From positions 1 to 23,950 of IMG/VR virus record IMGVR_UViG_3300031951_001189: 23,950 nucleotides of DNA; one strand, 5' to 3'. Positions 6,539-13,599 of the stretch are shown in pieces. The first letter of the stretch is position 1, and each line of letters begins with the position of its first letter. This stretch comes from a virus. The position numbers were made by a program, and so were the translations under genes. Under the pieces are notes generated by a model that saw only the letters and a program-made list of their open reading frames with translations, did not search any database and was not told the origin of the DNA.

Positions 6539-8128
6539 ATGAAAATAATATTAACAGAAGAACAATATAAAGAAGTTTTAAATGAAAACATAATTAAGGA
6601 CACATTAAAAGACCTTAAAATAAATGCTGGTATTGTTTTCACATTTGGTGCTGGTATGGGTGCATTTATGGGTCCTGTTAATAGATTGTTATCAGGTTCA
6701 GGATTTAATTTAGAATCATCAGAAGTTGCCCTTTTAATTATTACATCAGTTGCAATTCTTTTAAATGATATATCTAAAAAAGAATTACTTAATAAAGTAG
6801 AAGATAAAAATTTAACAGAACCATTAGATGGTGTTAAAGATTTAATAAAAAATATTACAGATATTATTAGAAGTGTTTTTAAAGTTGGTTTAGGTATGAC
6901 ATATTCTTTAGGTGAGATATTAGGTTTCTCATTTCTTTTAACACCAATAATGAAAATATTAAATCAAATTATAAATGATAGAAACATAACAACAGATAAT
7001 GTAAATATTTTATTAAGTGGTGTAGTTTTATCTGGTTTAGTTTTTACAATTAGAAACATAATTAAAAAAGTTAAAGGTAATATTTCTGATACCAAAGAAG
7101 ATTTAAAAGAAGAAATAGAACCATCCGATAGAGCAATTAAAAATATTTGTGACGCAAAAAAATTCTGTAAAGCACAAGGTAAAATAACCTTTGGTCAATT
7201 AAGGGAGTTGGTTGAATCAGCAAAAACAAGAAGATTATTTTTAAATATCGGTGAAGGTGGATTTAAGGCAACAATAAGAATATTACCTTGGTTTATTCCA
7301 CAATTAGCAATTGCTGGTTTTACCGCATCTTTAATAAGGGCAGTTAATAAAATATTTAAACCAGCATTAGAAGAAACAACAAGTTATAAAACATGGTGGG
7401 GTAAATCCATTATGAAAATATTTAACATGGTTGAAGGTGAGTTGGGTATTGGTGATCCATTATCAAAAATATTTTTTATCTCTGATGGTTTATTAACCAT
7501 GTTAGATGAAAAAGAAAAAGTTAAGTTCGCGAGATATATTGCTGAGGTTGCAAGTGAAAAACCAGATGAAGAAGAAGTACCTGAATTTTTTGTTGAAAAT
7601 GAATTAAGAAATTGGTTAAATGAAAAATTCTTATTAGATCCACCATTACAACCAAAAAATGTAAAACCTGAAAAACTTGATGAGGGTTATTTAATTAAAG
7701 AAAGTTATGTTAGATTAACTGAAGATAATACCGACAACCTTCTTGGTTATTTATATGAGATGGGTTTTGAAAATGATGATGCAATGTATGAGTTAAATAA
7801 CATCACAGAGTTTTATGATAATTTACCTGAAACATTAACATTATATAGAATTGTGTTTGTCGATAGTGAAGATGAAATAGACACACAATACCCAGGTAAT
7901 CACTACTCTATGAATAAGAAAAATTTAATTGATAGTCATTACGGATCTTTAAGAGATAGTTCTTATGGTGAAAACCCTTATATGATTAAAGTTAAAGTTC
8001 AAAAACAACTTATTGATTTTTATGAATCAATAAAAAATAACATTCTTTATCCTAACGAACAAGAAGTAACATTAAAGAATAAAGGTTTTGGTGCCGATAT
8101 TATAGAAATAACACCGATTAATTTATAA
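6539..8128 (+). CDS. Multi-domain protein: leader, hydrophobic segments, C-terminal ADP-ribosyltransferase-like domain
   Basis: 529 residues. The leader MKIILTEEQYKEVLNE has two (L/I)-x-E sites (L5-T6-E7 and L14-N15-E16). Hydrophobic segments follow at about 30-46, 61-77, 115-140, 155-172 and 246-266, with amphipathic stretches between them. A charged central region (about 195-370, CDAKKFC, PEFFVENELRNWL) follows. Residues 430-529 fit the R-S-E layout of ADP-ribosyltransferases: LYRIV (R437), NHYSM (S457) and NEQEV (E507-x-E509). T4 Alt is a packaged, injected ADP-ribosyltransferase that has a gp21-cleaved leader, so the combination makes sense. The transferase call rests on motif order only. 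The hydrophobic part could insert into a membrane to deliver the C-terminal domain. It ends the operon and faces a convergent gene. Confidence 0.72.
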   Translation: MKIILTEEQYKEVLNENIIKDTLKDLKINAGIVFTFGAGMGAFMGPVNRLLSGSGFNLESSEVALLIITSVAILLNDISKKELLNKVEDKNLTEPLDGVKDLIKNITDIIRSVFKVGLGMTYSLGEILGFSFLLTPIMKILNQIINDRNITTDNVNILLSGVVLSGLVFTIRNIIKKVKGNISDTKEDLKEEIEPSDRAIKNICDAKKFCKAQGKITFGQLRELVESAKTRRLFLNIGEGGFKATIRILPWFIPQLAIAGFTASLIRAVNKIFKPALEETTSYKTWWGKSIMKIFNMVEGELGIGDPLSKIFFISDGLLTMLDEKEKVKFARYIAEVASEKPDEEEVPEFFVENELRNWLNEKFLLDPPLQPKNVKPEKLDEGYLIKESYVRLTEDNTDNLLGYLYEMGFENDDAMYELNNITEFYDNLPETLTLYRIVFVDSEDEIDTQYPGNHYSMNKKNLIDSHYGSLRDSSYGENPYMIKVKVQKQLIDFYESIKNNILYPNEQEVTLKNKGFGADIIEITPINL

Positions 8129-8136
8129 CCGGTGTT
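8110..8136. terminator. Hairpin at the convergent gene junction
   Basis: AACACCG (8110-8116) and CGGTGTT (8130-8136) can pair around a 13-base loop that contains the stop of the plus-strand operon; the stop of the minus-strand phosphoesterase gene is at 8135-8137. A U-tract is absent on either strand, so it may be a weak bidirectional terminator. Confidence 0.4.
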
Positions 8137-8830
8137 AATCAACAAACTCTAATTCATTTGTTTCAGGATCCCAATCAACAGTGAGTGGTTTATTACGAAA
8201 CTCATAACGACCATTAAGATTAGCGGCATTTATATAATGAGTAGTACCATCAAAAACATAACCATGACCTTCATGTATATGACCACATACATGTATTTTA
8301 GGTTTTATTTCTTGAACTTTTAGTAATAACTCTTCACAACCGACATTAATGTTGTTGTAAGGAACATAATCCAACTTACCAAATACCGGTCCGTGAGTAA
8401 TAAGTATATCGGTATTCATAGGTATCATATCCCACTTTTCTTTTATCTTTTCACCACGAGGAAGATTGAAAGCCCAATTATGAAACTCAGGTTGCCAAGG
8501 GGCTCCCCATATTTTTATCATATTATCGTAATCTTCACCAACCATCATTAGTTCATCTTCAAGATAATCTATAGTTTTATAACCAGTAAGAAGCCCACGA
8601 AGTTTTTGGTTATCGTCTTGGAATCCAAAGTCGTGATTACCTGCGATAAATATTTTTGTATCGTAGTTATTTATGTTGTCGTACCACTTCATGAAATTTT
8701 CTATTTCAGTTATATAACCACGACTTGTTAAATCACCAGCATGTATAAGCATATCACCACCAGTTAAAAAACCTGTTAGTTTTTCATGTTTAGTGTGAGT
8801 GTCGCTTATAAATGTGATTCTTTTTTTCAT
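8135..8830 (-). CDS. MPPED-like (class III) calcineurin-type phosphoesterase
   Basis: 231 residues from the ATG at 8828-8830. An in-frame ATG 15 bases upstream is rejected because the -7 promoter box TATATTTG overlaps it. Metal-binding motifs appear in order: SDTHTKH (D10, H12), HAGDLTSRG (D33), AGNHDFGF (N65, H66), THGPVFGKLD (H146) and CGHIHEGHG (H184, H186). The HAGDLTSRG and HIHEGHG segments followed by Tyr-Ile-Asn-Ala-Ala are characteristic of the MPPED1/2 (239FB) group, known from animals and bacteria, some members of which cleave cyclic nucleotides weakly in vitro. A phosphodiesterase role is therefore plausible; the real substrate is unknown. It shares no close similarity with the phosphoesterase at 1525 outside the motifs. 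Confidence 0.9.
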   Translation of the reverse strand: MKKRITFISDTHTKHEKLTGFLTGGDMLIHAGDLTSRGYITEIENFMKWYDNINNYDTKIFIAGNHDFGFQDDNQKLRGLLTGYKTIDYLEDELMMVGEDYDNMIKIWGAPWQPEFHNWAFNLPRGEKIKEKWDMIPMNTDILITHGPVFGKLDYVPYNNINVGCEELLLKVQEIKPKIHVCGHIHEGHGYVFDGTTHYINAANLNGRYEFRNKPLTVDWDPETNELEFVD

Positions 8831-8834
8831 ATTA

Positions 8835-8842
8835 CAAATATA
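8835..8842 (-). promoter_or_regulatory. -7 promoter box TATATTTG, 4 bases before ATG
   Basis: TATATTTG on the minus strand is followed by TAAT and then the ATG at 8828-8830. ATTG lies 22 bases upstream as a possible degenerate -33 box. The box decides the start codon of the MPPED-like gene. Confidence 0.6.
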
Positions 8843-8853
8843 CAAAATTTTAT

Positions 8854-9174
8854 TTAATACTTGTCAATTTGATTTTTAATTTTTTTTAATAATTCTTCCG
8901 ATATATTTTCAACACTTAACATTTGTTCCAAAAGTTCTTGTATATCTTTTTTTGACCTTTCTTTTGATTTTTGTCTTGATTGTAATTCTACTTGGTAAAG
9001 ATGGTATGCGACCTCATCAACTTTTTTAAGTTTTTGTAAATATTTCTCAACCCTTTGATCTAACTTTCTTGACCTACTCATATCGGATACTGTTGGTAGT
9101 GCCTTAAATAATTCATCCAACCTACCTTTAAGGTATTGTATTTCTCCGTATTTTAATATTTGTTCGTTTGTCAT
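8854..9174 (-). CDS. Small charged, coiled-coil-like protein
   Basis: 106 residues with no recognised family. It is dominated by charged and leucine residues in a pattern consistent with two long helices (about 10-60 and 70-105), for example RVEKYLQKLKKVDEV and DIQELLEQMLSVENI. No cysteine, membrane segment or signal peptide. Its upstream neighbour is a 27-codon frame one base away, and the chain continues to the P-loop kinase at 9262, so it is probably cotranscribed with them. Its stop lies 24 bases from the start of the MPPED-like gene. Function unknown. Confidence 0.7.
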   Translation of the reverse strand: MTNEQILKYGEIQYLKGRLDELFKALPTVSDMSRSRKLDQRVEKYLQKLKKVDEVAYHLYQVELQSRQKSKERSKKDIQELLEQMLSVENISEELLKKIKNQIDKY

Positions 9175-9175
9175 A

Positions 9176-9259
9176 TTAATTAAATCCCCTTCCTGTGTGA
9201 ATCATTGCATTTATTCTTTGTTGTTCTAACCAACCTAAAAATTTGAATAGTTTTTTCAT
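9176..9259 (-). CDS. 27-residue peptide gene (MKKLFKFLGW...)
   Basis: A frame from ATG at 9257-9259 to TAA at 9176-9178 fills the gap between its neighbours almost exactly: two bases after the P-loop kinase stop and one base before the next ATG. The peptide starts MKKLFKFLGWLEQQ and ends with a His-Thr-Gly-Arg-Gly-Phe tail. Such short aromatic/basic peptides with an HTGRG-like end are seen in other phages. The tight spacing is the main support. Confidence 0.5.
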   Translation of the reverse strand: MKKLFKFLGWLEQQRINAMIHTGRGFN

Positions 9260-9261
9260 AA

Positions 9262-9684
9262 TTAATCAATTACGTCTGCTAGGTATTGTCCTGAACTAAG
9301 CGTTACTTTTTGACAACCTTCTTGGTTATCCATCTCGTCCATCCAATTATCCCAATTTTTATTTAATAAATCAACAAATGCGTCGTTATTACCTCTATCC
9401 TTATACCTTTGGATGTATTCATCTTTGATGTCTCTTTCGGGATAAACTAATACGTAAGGTATTCCTTTTTTAAGTAATGCGTCTCTTACGTCTTTATGTG
9501 ATGATACAAGTATCTTATCTACCTTTGGATCTTTAATGTTTCTTTCAATATGATCTATGTAGTTTGATGGGAAGTTTTTCTTATCAAACTTTGAACTATC
9601 ACTATCCAATACGTTTTTATCTGTGGTGTTAAAATAAGTTGTTTTCCCTACACCAGGGAATGCTGAATATACTTTTGTTTTCAT
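9262..9684 (-). CDS. P-loop kinase-like protein
   Basis: 140 residues with a Walker A motif at the N-terminus (SAFPGVGKTTYF, about residues 7-18). Next come an LDSDSSKFDKK segment that fits the acidic strand of small nucleotide or polynucleotide kinases, a KILVSSHKDVRDALLKKGI strand-helix unit, and a VLVYPERDIKDEYIQRYKDRG segment with an Arg-rich lid. The order resembles deoxynucleotide-kinase or adenylate-kinase-like small kinases. A C-terminal Cys (QEGCQKV) is present without partners. It is not obviously homologous to the kinase at 2175 beyond the fold. In a cluster with a 2H phosphoesterase and an MPPED-like phosphoesterase, nucleotide or nucleic-acid-end processing is the natural guess. 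Confidence 0.75.
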   Translation of the reverse strand: MKTKVYSAFPGVGKTTYFNTTDKNVLDSDSSKFDKKNFPSNYIDHIERNIKDPKVDKILVSSHKDVRDALLKKGIPYVLVYPERDIKDEYIQRYKDRGNNDAFVDLLNKNWDNWMDEMDNQEGCQKVTLSSGQYLADVID

Positions 9685-9686
9685 AG

Positions 9687-9926
9687 TTATACTTTTTCGT
9701 AAGTTAATTCAAAAATGTCCGGTTTACACGGATAAAATTCACCTTTAATTCCTTTGATTATGTAATCTCCTTTATCTGCAGTCATATTACCTTCAAGTGT
9801 TTCAATAACTACACCTGTAAGTGGATGTGATTTAATTTTATCACCACAAAATTCCATTATCTTATCAAGATTTTCTTCTGTTAGTTGGATAGCTTCAATC
9901 TCAACTGGTTTTTTTCTGTACTTCAT
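9687..9926 (-). CDS. PGDYG-family phage protein
   Basis: 79 residues. The start MKYRKKPVEIEAIQLT and the end GDYIIKGIKGEFYPCKPDIF are the conserved halves of a small protein found widely in phages and annotated as PGDYG-domain protein, whose biochemical role is not known to me. The length agrees with the family. Its start overlaps the stop of the 2H phosphoesterase gene by four bases (9923-9926), and the P-loop kinase begins two bases past its stop, so the three form a tight operon. Confidence 0.85.
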   Translation of the reverse strand: MKYRKKPVEIEAIQLTEENLDKIMEFCGDKIKSHPLTGVVIETLEGNMTADKGDYIIKGIKGEFYPCKPDIFELTYEKV

Positions 9927-10429
9927 ATTTCAATATTTTTATTGTCCCCATTTGCCATAGAATATACAACATGGGTCGGATCCAATTTAAACTGTAATCC
10001 TTTTAGTTTATTTACATATTTTTTACCCATACCTGGTTTTAAATAACCGATAGTTAAATGGGGATGGTAGTTAGGAAAAGATGTCGTGTGTGGGTAATTT
10101 TTTAGTTCAAAATTTGTTTCATGTAGGTTTGGCCCACTCGTATCAAATTTTAAAACATCGTAGTTTTCATTTTCAAATAAAGATGGGTTTGTGATTCTAC
10201 AAGTTCCATAATCAAAACCACTAATAGTATCTCTAACATCATCTTCTGTTACATCATCATGTAATCCATAAAGTAATGTTGTGTGTGGTTCATCTTCTAA
10301 ACCAAAACTTCTATCACCATCTTCGGTATAGATATCTTCTTCATCGATTAATGAATGTAGGTTTTTGATTTCAGGAAAATCAAAATACAACATCACACAT
10401 CCATAATCATACGTCTGTTTTTCGCTCAT
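9923..10429 (-). CDS. 2H phosphoesterase (LigT / Acb1-like)
   Basis: 168 residues with the two catalytic HxT/S motifs of the 2H phosphoesterase superfamily, H49-T-T51 (EPHTTLLYGLH) and H124-L-T126 (HPHLTIGYLKPG), about 75 residues apart as expected. Members act on 2'-5' or cyclic phosphodiesters. In T4-like phages one member, Acb1, breaks the cyclic nucleotides of CBASS immunity, and others belong to RNA repair. The phage context and the short length make an anti-CBASS role a fair hypothesis, but the motifs alone cannot tell it from a LigT-like RNA enzyme. It is translationally coupled to the PGDYG gene. No signal peptide or membrane segment. Confidence 0.85.
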   Translation of the reverse strand: MSEKQTYDYGCVMLYFDFPEIKNLHSLIDEEDIYTEDGDRSFGLEDEPHTTLLYGLHDDVTEDDVRDTISGFDYGTCRITNPSLFENENYDVLKFDTSGPNLHETNFELKNYPHTTSFPNYHPHLTIGYLKPGMGKKYVNKLKGLQFKLDPTHVVYSMANGDNKNIEI

Positions 10430-10434
10430 TTTAT

Positions 10435-10641
10435 TTATTTTAATTGAATTATAACTTTATTCATATATCCCTCAAGAAGAAAAAGTTTTCTTCTAATACC
10501 AACTTTATCCATATCCGCTAATAACCTCAAATAGTCGTTTAGTTCTTCAAGTTGTGTTTGTGGTTCAACTTCCTTTTGAATTTCAAGGTCAGGAAATGTG
10601 TTTTTAAGTGCGTTTTTATGTCTATTTGATAGTTCTTTCAT
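10435..10641 (-). CDS. Small protein of unknown function (MKELSNRHKNAL...)
   Basis: 68 residues from the ATG at 10639-10641, chosen because it leaves a two-base gap to the preceding stop. The in-frame ATG at 10671 would add ten residues and overlap the neighbour by 28 bases. The protein is helical and charged (RHKNALKNTFPDLEIQK; LEELNDYLRLLADMDKVG) and ends in a basic/hydrophobic helix. No known motif. It lies in the operon between the 2H phosphoesterase and thymidylate synthase. Confidence 0.65.
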   Translation of the reverse strand: MKELSNRHKNALKNTFPDLEIQKEVEPQTQLEELNDYLRLLADMDKVGIRRKLFLLEGYMNKVIIQLK

Positions 10642-10643
10642 AG

Positions 10644-10892
10644 TTAAACCTTTTCGTAAATTAATCCCCATCTTTCACTTATTTCAGTGAATTTATCGTT
10701 TATTGTTTCTTCTTTAATTCCATTTAAAGATGAGAAATCATTCTCAAATTGTAAACCGTGTTCTCGGTTTGCATCCATAATTTTTTGTTTAAGAACGGAA
10801 AGTTCGTTTGAAGTATAAAATTCTGTTCCGTGATCAATAATTTTCAGTTCCACAAGAATTTTTTTGTCAAAGGTTTTTATTTGGTGTATCAT
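10644..10892 (-). CDS. Small protein of unknown function
   Basis: 82 residues (starts MIHQIKTFDKKILVELKI). It has a short beta-strand-like N-terminus, a central helix (NELSVLKQKIMDANREHG) and the end ISERWGLIYEKV. Its last residues, YEKV, match the end of the PGDYG protein, which is probably chance. It begins two bases past the thymidylate synthase stop and so is in the same operon. No recognised domain, no membrane segment. Confidence 0.65.
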   Translation of the reverse strand: MIHQIKTFDKKILVELKIIDHGTEFYTSNELSVLKQKIMDANREHGLQFENDFSSLNGIKEETINDKFTEISERWGLIYEKV

Positions 10893-10894
10893 AA

Positions 10895-12088
10895 TTAATT
10901 TGATAATGGAGCCTTAATTGATGGGTGTGATTGATAGTTCTCAATTCTAATATGTGATACATGAATATTCTTTAGAAACTCAGAAATATCTTTTGGCGTA
11001 TTTGATGTGTCACCTTGAGTAGAATACCAATCATCTAAAATTAATTTAGGTAGTGGGTATGGTTCTCTACCAATCTGTTCTTCTGCTTGTTCAATATGAT
11101 TTGAATATAAATGCGTATCACCTAGATTACCAATCAATTCATCAGGAATCATATTAACTTCTTTTGCAATGATTTCTAATAACAAGCCGTAAGATGCAAT
11201 GTTGAATGGTAAACCTAAGAATGTATCTACTGAACGTTGATTCCACATTAAAGAGATTGCTCTGTTTGGTGTATTGGATTCGTCACATACTTTGTGAACT
11301 TCATCATCTAAATCCATAGTAACATTACTTTTTATAAAATCAAACAGTTCGTTTGAGTCCAATAAATTAATTTGTTTAGTGTTTTTATAAGTAATTCTTT
11401 CACTGGCCGTCAACTCTCTTGTATAAACTTGAAATCCATAATGACAAGGTGGAAGTACCATTGAATCTAATTCACCAACATTCCAAGCTGAAACCATTAA
11501 TCGTCTTGAGTCCGGATTTGTTTTAAGGTCGTTGATTAGGTTTGTGATTTGGTCTATGACCTTTTCCCCAACTAATGTATGTAGACCGTTGTGTCCTAAT
11601 GTTACATTTTCACCTGTACCCCACTTTCGCCATTGTTTACCGTAAATTGGACCCAATTCACCCCACTTCTTAGCAAACTCATCATCTGTTTTGATTTTGT
11701 TGATGAATTCTTCTTTTGTTAAGATATCCGCACTCATAAAATCATTACTCATTGATATCCATTCATTAGGTAATATATGGTTAGCGTCTTTCTCAAACTG
11801 ACAGGTTTTTTGAAATCTCTTATATGCATCTCCATCCCAAATACGACAACCATTATCAACCAAAAATTTAATGTTTGTGTCACCACGTAAGAACCAAATT
11901 AATTCCGTAACCATCGTCTTGAATGCCATCTTCTTTGTTGTAAGTAATGGAAATCCCTCACTCATTTTATGACGGATCTGCCTACCAAAAACACTAATTG
12001 TTCCGGTCCCTGTACGATCCTCTTTACGGACACCATTATCTAAAATGTACTGTAATAAATCTGTGTATTGTCTATCTAATGTATTCAT
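10895..12088 (-). CDS. thyA: Thymidylate synthase ThyA
   Basis: 397 residues. It converts dUMP to dTMP with methylene-tetrahydrofolate, supplying thymidylate for phage DNA synthesis in the host cytoplasm. The family signature is complete: EDRTGTGT (R25, phosphate binding), FPLLTTKK, ELIWFLRGDTN, the catalytic LPPCHYGFQ (C215), WNQRSVDTFLGLPFNIASY and GDTHLYSNH. The Asn296 in LPFNIASY fits a dUMP-specific synthase rather than a dCMP hydroxymethylase, which has Asp there. The protein is about 130 residues longer than E. coli ThyA, with extra material at about 93-142 and 228-275, before the IYGKQWRKW and MWNQRS blocks. Both insertions are in frame and lack splice-like or intein features, so I regard them as lineage-specific loops. 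Confidence 0.97.
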   Translation of the reverse strand: MNTLDRQYTDLLQYILDNGVRKEDRTGTGTISVFGRQIRHKMSEGFPLLTTKKMAFKTMVTELIWFLRGDTNIKFLVDNGCRIWDGDAYKRFQKTCQFEKDANHILPNEWISMSNDFMSADILTKEEFINKIKTDDEFAKKWGELGPIYGKQWRKWGTGENVTLGHNGLHTLVGEKVIDQITNLINDLKTNPDSRRLMVSAWNVGELDSMVLPPCHYGFQVYTRELTASERITYKNTKQINLLDSNELFDFIKSNVTMDLDDEVHKVCDESNTPNRAISLMWNQRSVDTFLGLPFNIASYGLLLEIIAKEVNMIPDELIGNLGDTHLYSNHIEQAEEQIGREPYPLPKLILDDWYSTQGDTSNTPKDISEFLKNIHVSHIRIENYQSHPSIKAPLSN

Positions 12089-12090
12089 AT

Positions 12091-12312
12091 TTAATATAAT
12101 TTTTTAAAACGATAACTTGGTTGTCCATCCATATCTTTAACCACATCATTCCACTCACTAAATGGACGAGCGTATGTACTACCAAATGAAAGTGATTTAT
12201 AAATCACAAGAGGTTCATTTGTGTCGGTGTGATTACACATACAAACAATTTCATATTGTCCTCCTTTGTAGTGTTGCCACGTCTCTTTTGGTTGGGGATA
12301 ATAATTATTCAT
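12091..12312 (-). CDS. DUF1653-like small protein
   Basis: 73 residues from the ATG at 12310-12312, preferred because the family starts close to this point. An upstream in-frame start would overlap the next gene heavily. The signature is HYKGGQYEIVCMCNHTDTNE, then PLVIYKSLSF and a C-terminal RPFSEW, as in DUF1653 proteins, where the pattern H-Y-K-G-x-x-Y-x-V ... H-x-x-T/D ... V-Y is conserved. The function of this family is not established. The start overlaps the neighbouring gene by eight bases, and thymidylate synthase begins two bases after its stop. Confidence 0.8.
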   Translation of the reverse strand: MNNYYPQPKETWQHYKGGQYEIVCMCNHTDTNEPLVIYKSLSFGSTYARPFSEWNDVVKDMDGQPSYRFKKLY

Positions 12313-12487
12313 AATGTTCCAATTGATTTTCGTTGAAAATATGTAATAATCCGTATTCATCCATTTCACCAATCACCCGTACTTCACCGGCAATTGTTTC
12401 AAATACACCTACAATTGTACATGGAAATTTATAACCTTTTGGTTTGTGAGCCTTGTCTCCCACTTTAAATTTTGTTTCTTTATTCAT
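12305..12487 (-). CDS. Small phage protein with a KVGDKAHKPKGYKF motif
   Basis: 60 residues. The N-terminal segment KVGDKAHKPKGYKFPCTIVG and the later ETIAGEVRVIGE and GLLHIFNENQLE segments resemble a small SH3-like or KOW-like beta-barrel protein common in phage genomes and usually annotated as hypothetical. It overlaps the DUF1653-like gene by eight bases and continues the operon. The role is unknown; a nucleic-acid-binding barrel would be a guess. Confidence 0.7.
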   Translation of the reverse strand: MNKETKFKVGDKAHKPKGYKFPCTIVGVFETIAGEVRVIGEMDEYGLLHIFNENQLEHYE

Positions 12488-12495
12488 CTTTTATT

Positions 12496-12723
12496 TTATT
12501 TGTATATTGATGGTCTTGAATTAAGTCTTTGACTCAATAATGTTTCCTTGAAACACTTAACAAATTCTTCTTTTATGTCTTCAACAACATTATTAGTACC
12601 CCACACCATAACATCTTTCTTAACCCTATCTTTCCAGTGATAGTTTGTTGGGTAGTTGTATAAAAGGAAGTTCTCCATTTCCTCCATAGTAAAGGAAAGT
12701 TCTATTTTAATTTGTTCACTCAT
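12496..12723 (-). CDS. Small protein of unknown function
   Basis: 75 residues (starts MSEQIKIELSFTMEEMENF). An N-terminal strand is followed by aromatic-rich helices (FLLYNYPTNYHWKDRVKK) and a C-terminal helical part. No known motif or membrane segment. It overlaps the gene at 12716 by eight bases, which supports operon membership. Confidence 0.65.
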   Translation of the reverse strand: MSEQIKIELSFTMEEMENFLLYNYPTNYHWKDRVKKDVMVWGTNNVVEDIKEEFVKCFKETLLSQRLNSRPSIYK

Positions 12724-13162
12724 AATCTTTATAATAGTATTTATCTAACAATTCTCTACATTTTTTTGTAACATATTCCAATGTCCAATTTTGTTTAAAA
12801 CCATCTTTAAATCCTTCTTCACCTTTTGACATCCATTCAATTGCAAATGCGAAGTTTTCAAAGTCTTTTTCCATTTGGCTTAAGTAAGAATTTGCTTCAA
12901 GTAATTCTGTAATATCATAACCATTCTTATGTAACCATAAAACCACTTTGGAATTATCAAAATGTAATATGCAATTGTCCTGTCCATCATGAAACTCAAT
13001 ACCTATAATTGACCGACCACCAAATGTTATCTGTTGTTTACCATTTTCAGTGATTACTGGTTCAAATGATAGTTTCTTAAACCAATAATATTTCTCATTT
13101 GGATAGACAAATTTTAATATTTCCTTTGCCTCGTCTTCAGTAAGTTCTTTAATGTTTTTCAT
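12716..13162 (-). CDS. Unknown phage protein with NGYD and GFKxGFK motifs
   Basis: 148 residues. It shares two local motifs with the 169-residue protein at 15713-16222: NGYDITELLE (compare NGYDLDKLAE) and EEGFKDGFKQ (compare EYGFKNGFKK), in the same order and with similar spacing. This suggests a distant duplicated family. The N-terminal third has a strand-rich region (GGRSIIGIEFHDGQDNC); the C-terminal third is helical and lysine-rich, ending DKYYYKDYE. It lies in the middle of an unbroken minus-strand operon. Function unknown. Confidence 0.7.
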   Translation of the reverse strand: MKNIKELTEDEAKEILKFVYPNEKYYWFKKLSFEPVITENGKQQITFGGRSIIGIEFHDGQDNCILHFDNSKVVLWLHKNGYDITELLEANSYLSQMEKDFENFAFAIEWMSKGEEGFKDGFKQNWTLEYVTKKCRELLDKYYYKDYE

Positions 13163-13165
13163 TTC

Positions 13166-13384
13166 TTACCAACTTATTTGCCAATAACCGTCTCTTTGTA
13201 TGTCAAACCATTTAACACTATAACCCAATTTATTTAGATGGTTTCTTGCCGGTTCTGATAATGTATCTTTATAAATTGAGAAATTACCCAACATTGCAGC
13301 CTTTTTAATTTCAGCAATTGTATCCTCAATCTCTGGAGTTATTTTAATTTCTTCTGCGAGCTTTCTTGCTTCTTGTGCTTTCAT
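13166..13384 (-). CDS. Small protein of unknown function
   Basis: 72 residues. It starts MKAQEARKLAEEIKI, has a helical middle with a KKAAMLGNFSIYKDTLSEPA segment, and ends WFDIQRDGYWQISW. The pattern of an N-terminal helix, a small-residue loop and a final Trp-x-x-x-x-Trp with a strand resembles small phage proteins of unknown function. It overlaps the gene at 13381 by four bases (13381-13384), so it is translationally coupled to it. Confidence 0.68.
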   Translation of the reverse strand: MKAQEARKLAEEIKITPEIEDTIAEIKKAAMLGNFSIYKDTLSEPARNHLNKLGYSVKWFDIQRDGYWQISW

Positions 13385-13599
13385 CTTGTTATTATTTTAC
13401 AATTATTTATATCTATGTCGTGTGATTTTCCATCAACCTTAACTCTGTAATACATTCCATAAAAATTCTGCCATTCTTTAACAACTTCAAATTGTTCTCC
13501 GGTTTTAAATCTTTTTTCAACAAGTCCTGGTCTATAATAATTCAATAGTTCATGACGATAGTGTTCACACAAACAATCTTTTTTAACTTCTATTACCAT
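13381..13599 (-). CDS. Small protein of unknown function
   Basis: 72 residues with a beta-rich composition. It starts MVIEVKKDCLCEHYRHELLN, with two cysteines in a C-x-C arrangement, has a central FKTGEQFEVVKEWQ segment and a KVDGKSHDIDINN end. The spacing of glycine and strand segments could fit a small SH3-like barrel, but no family was identified. It overlaps a 29-residue frame upstream (13593-13682) by seven bases. Confidence 0.65.
   Translation of the reverse strand: MVIEVKKDCLCEHYRHELLNYYRPGLVEKRFKTGEQFEVVKEWQNFYGMYYRVKVDGKSHDIDINNCKIITR

Noticed and set aside
8831-8845. Upstream ATG for the MPPED-like phosphoesterase (adds MYICN)
   Set aside because: The -7 promoter box TATATTTG overlaps this start, and the family begins at the downstream Met followed by the first beta strand.
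10895-12088. dCMP hydroxymethylase instead of thymidylate synthase
   Set aside because: LPFNIASY has Asn at the pyrimidine-recognising position; hydroxymethylases carry Asp there.
10895-12088. Intein or intron in thymidylate synthase
   Set aside because: The added segments are in frame, contain no splice-junction residues or endonuclease motifs, and do not interrupt the catalytic blocks.
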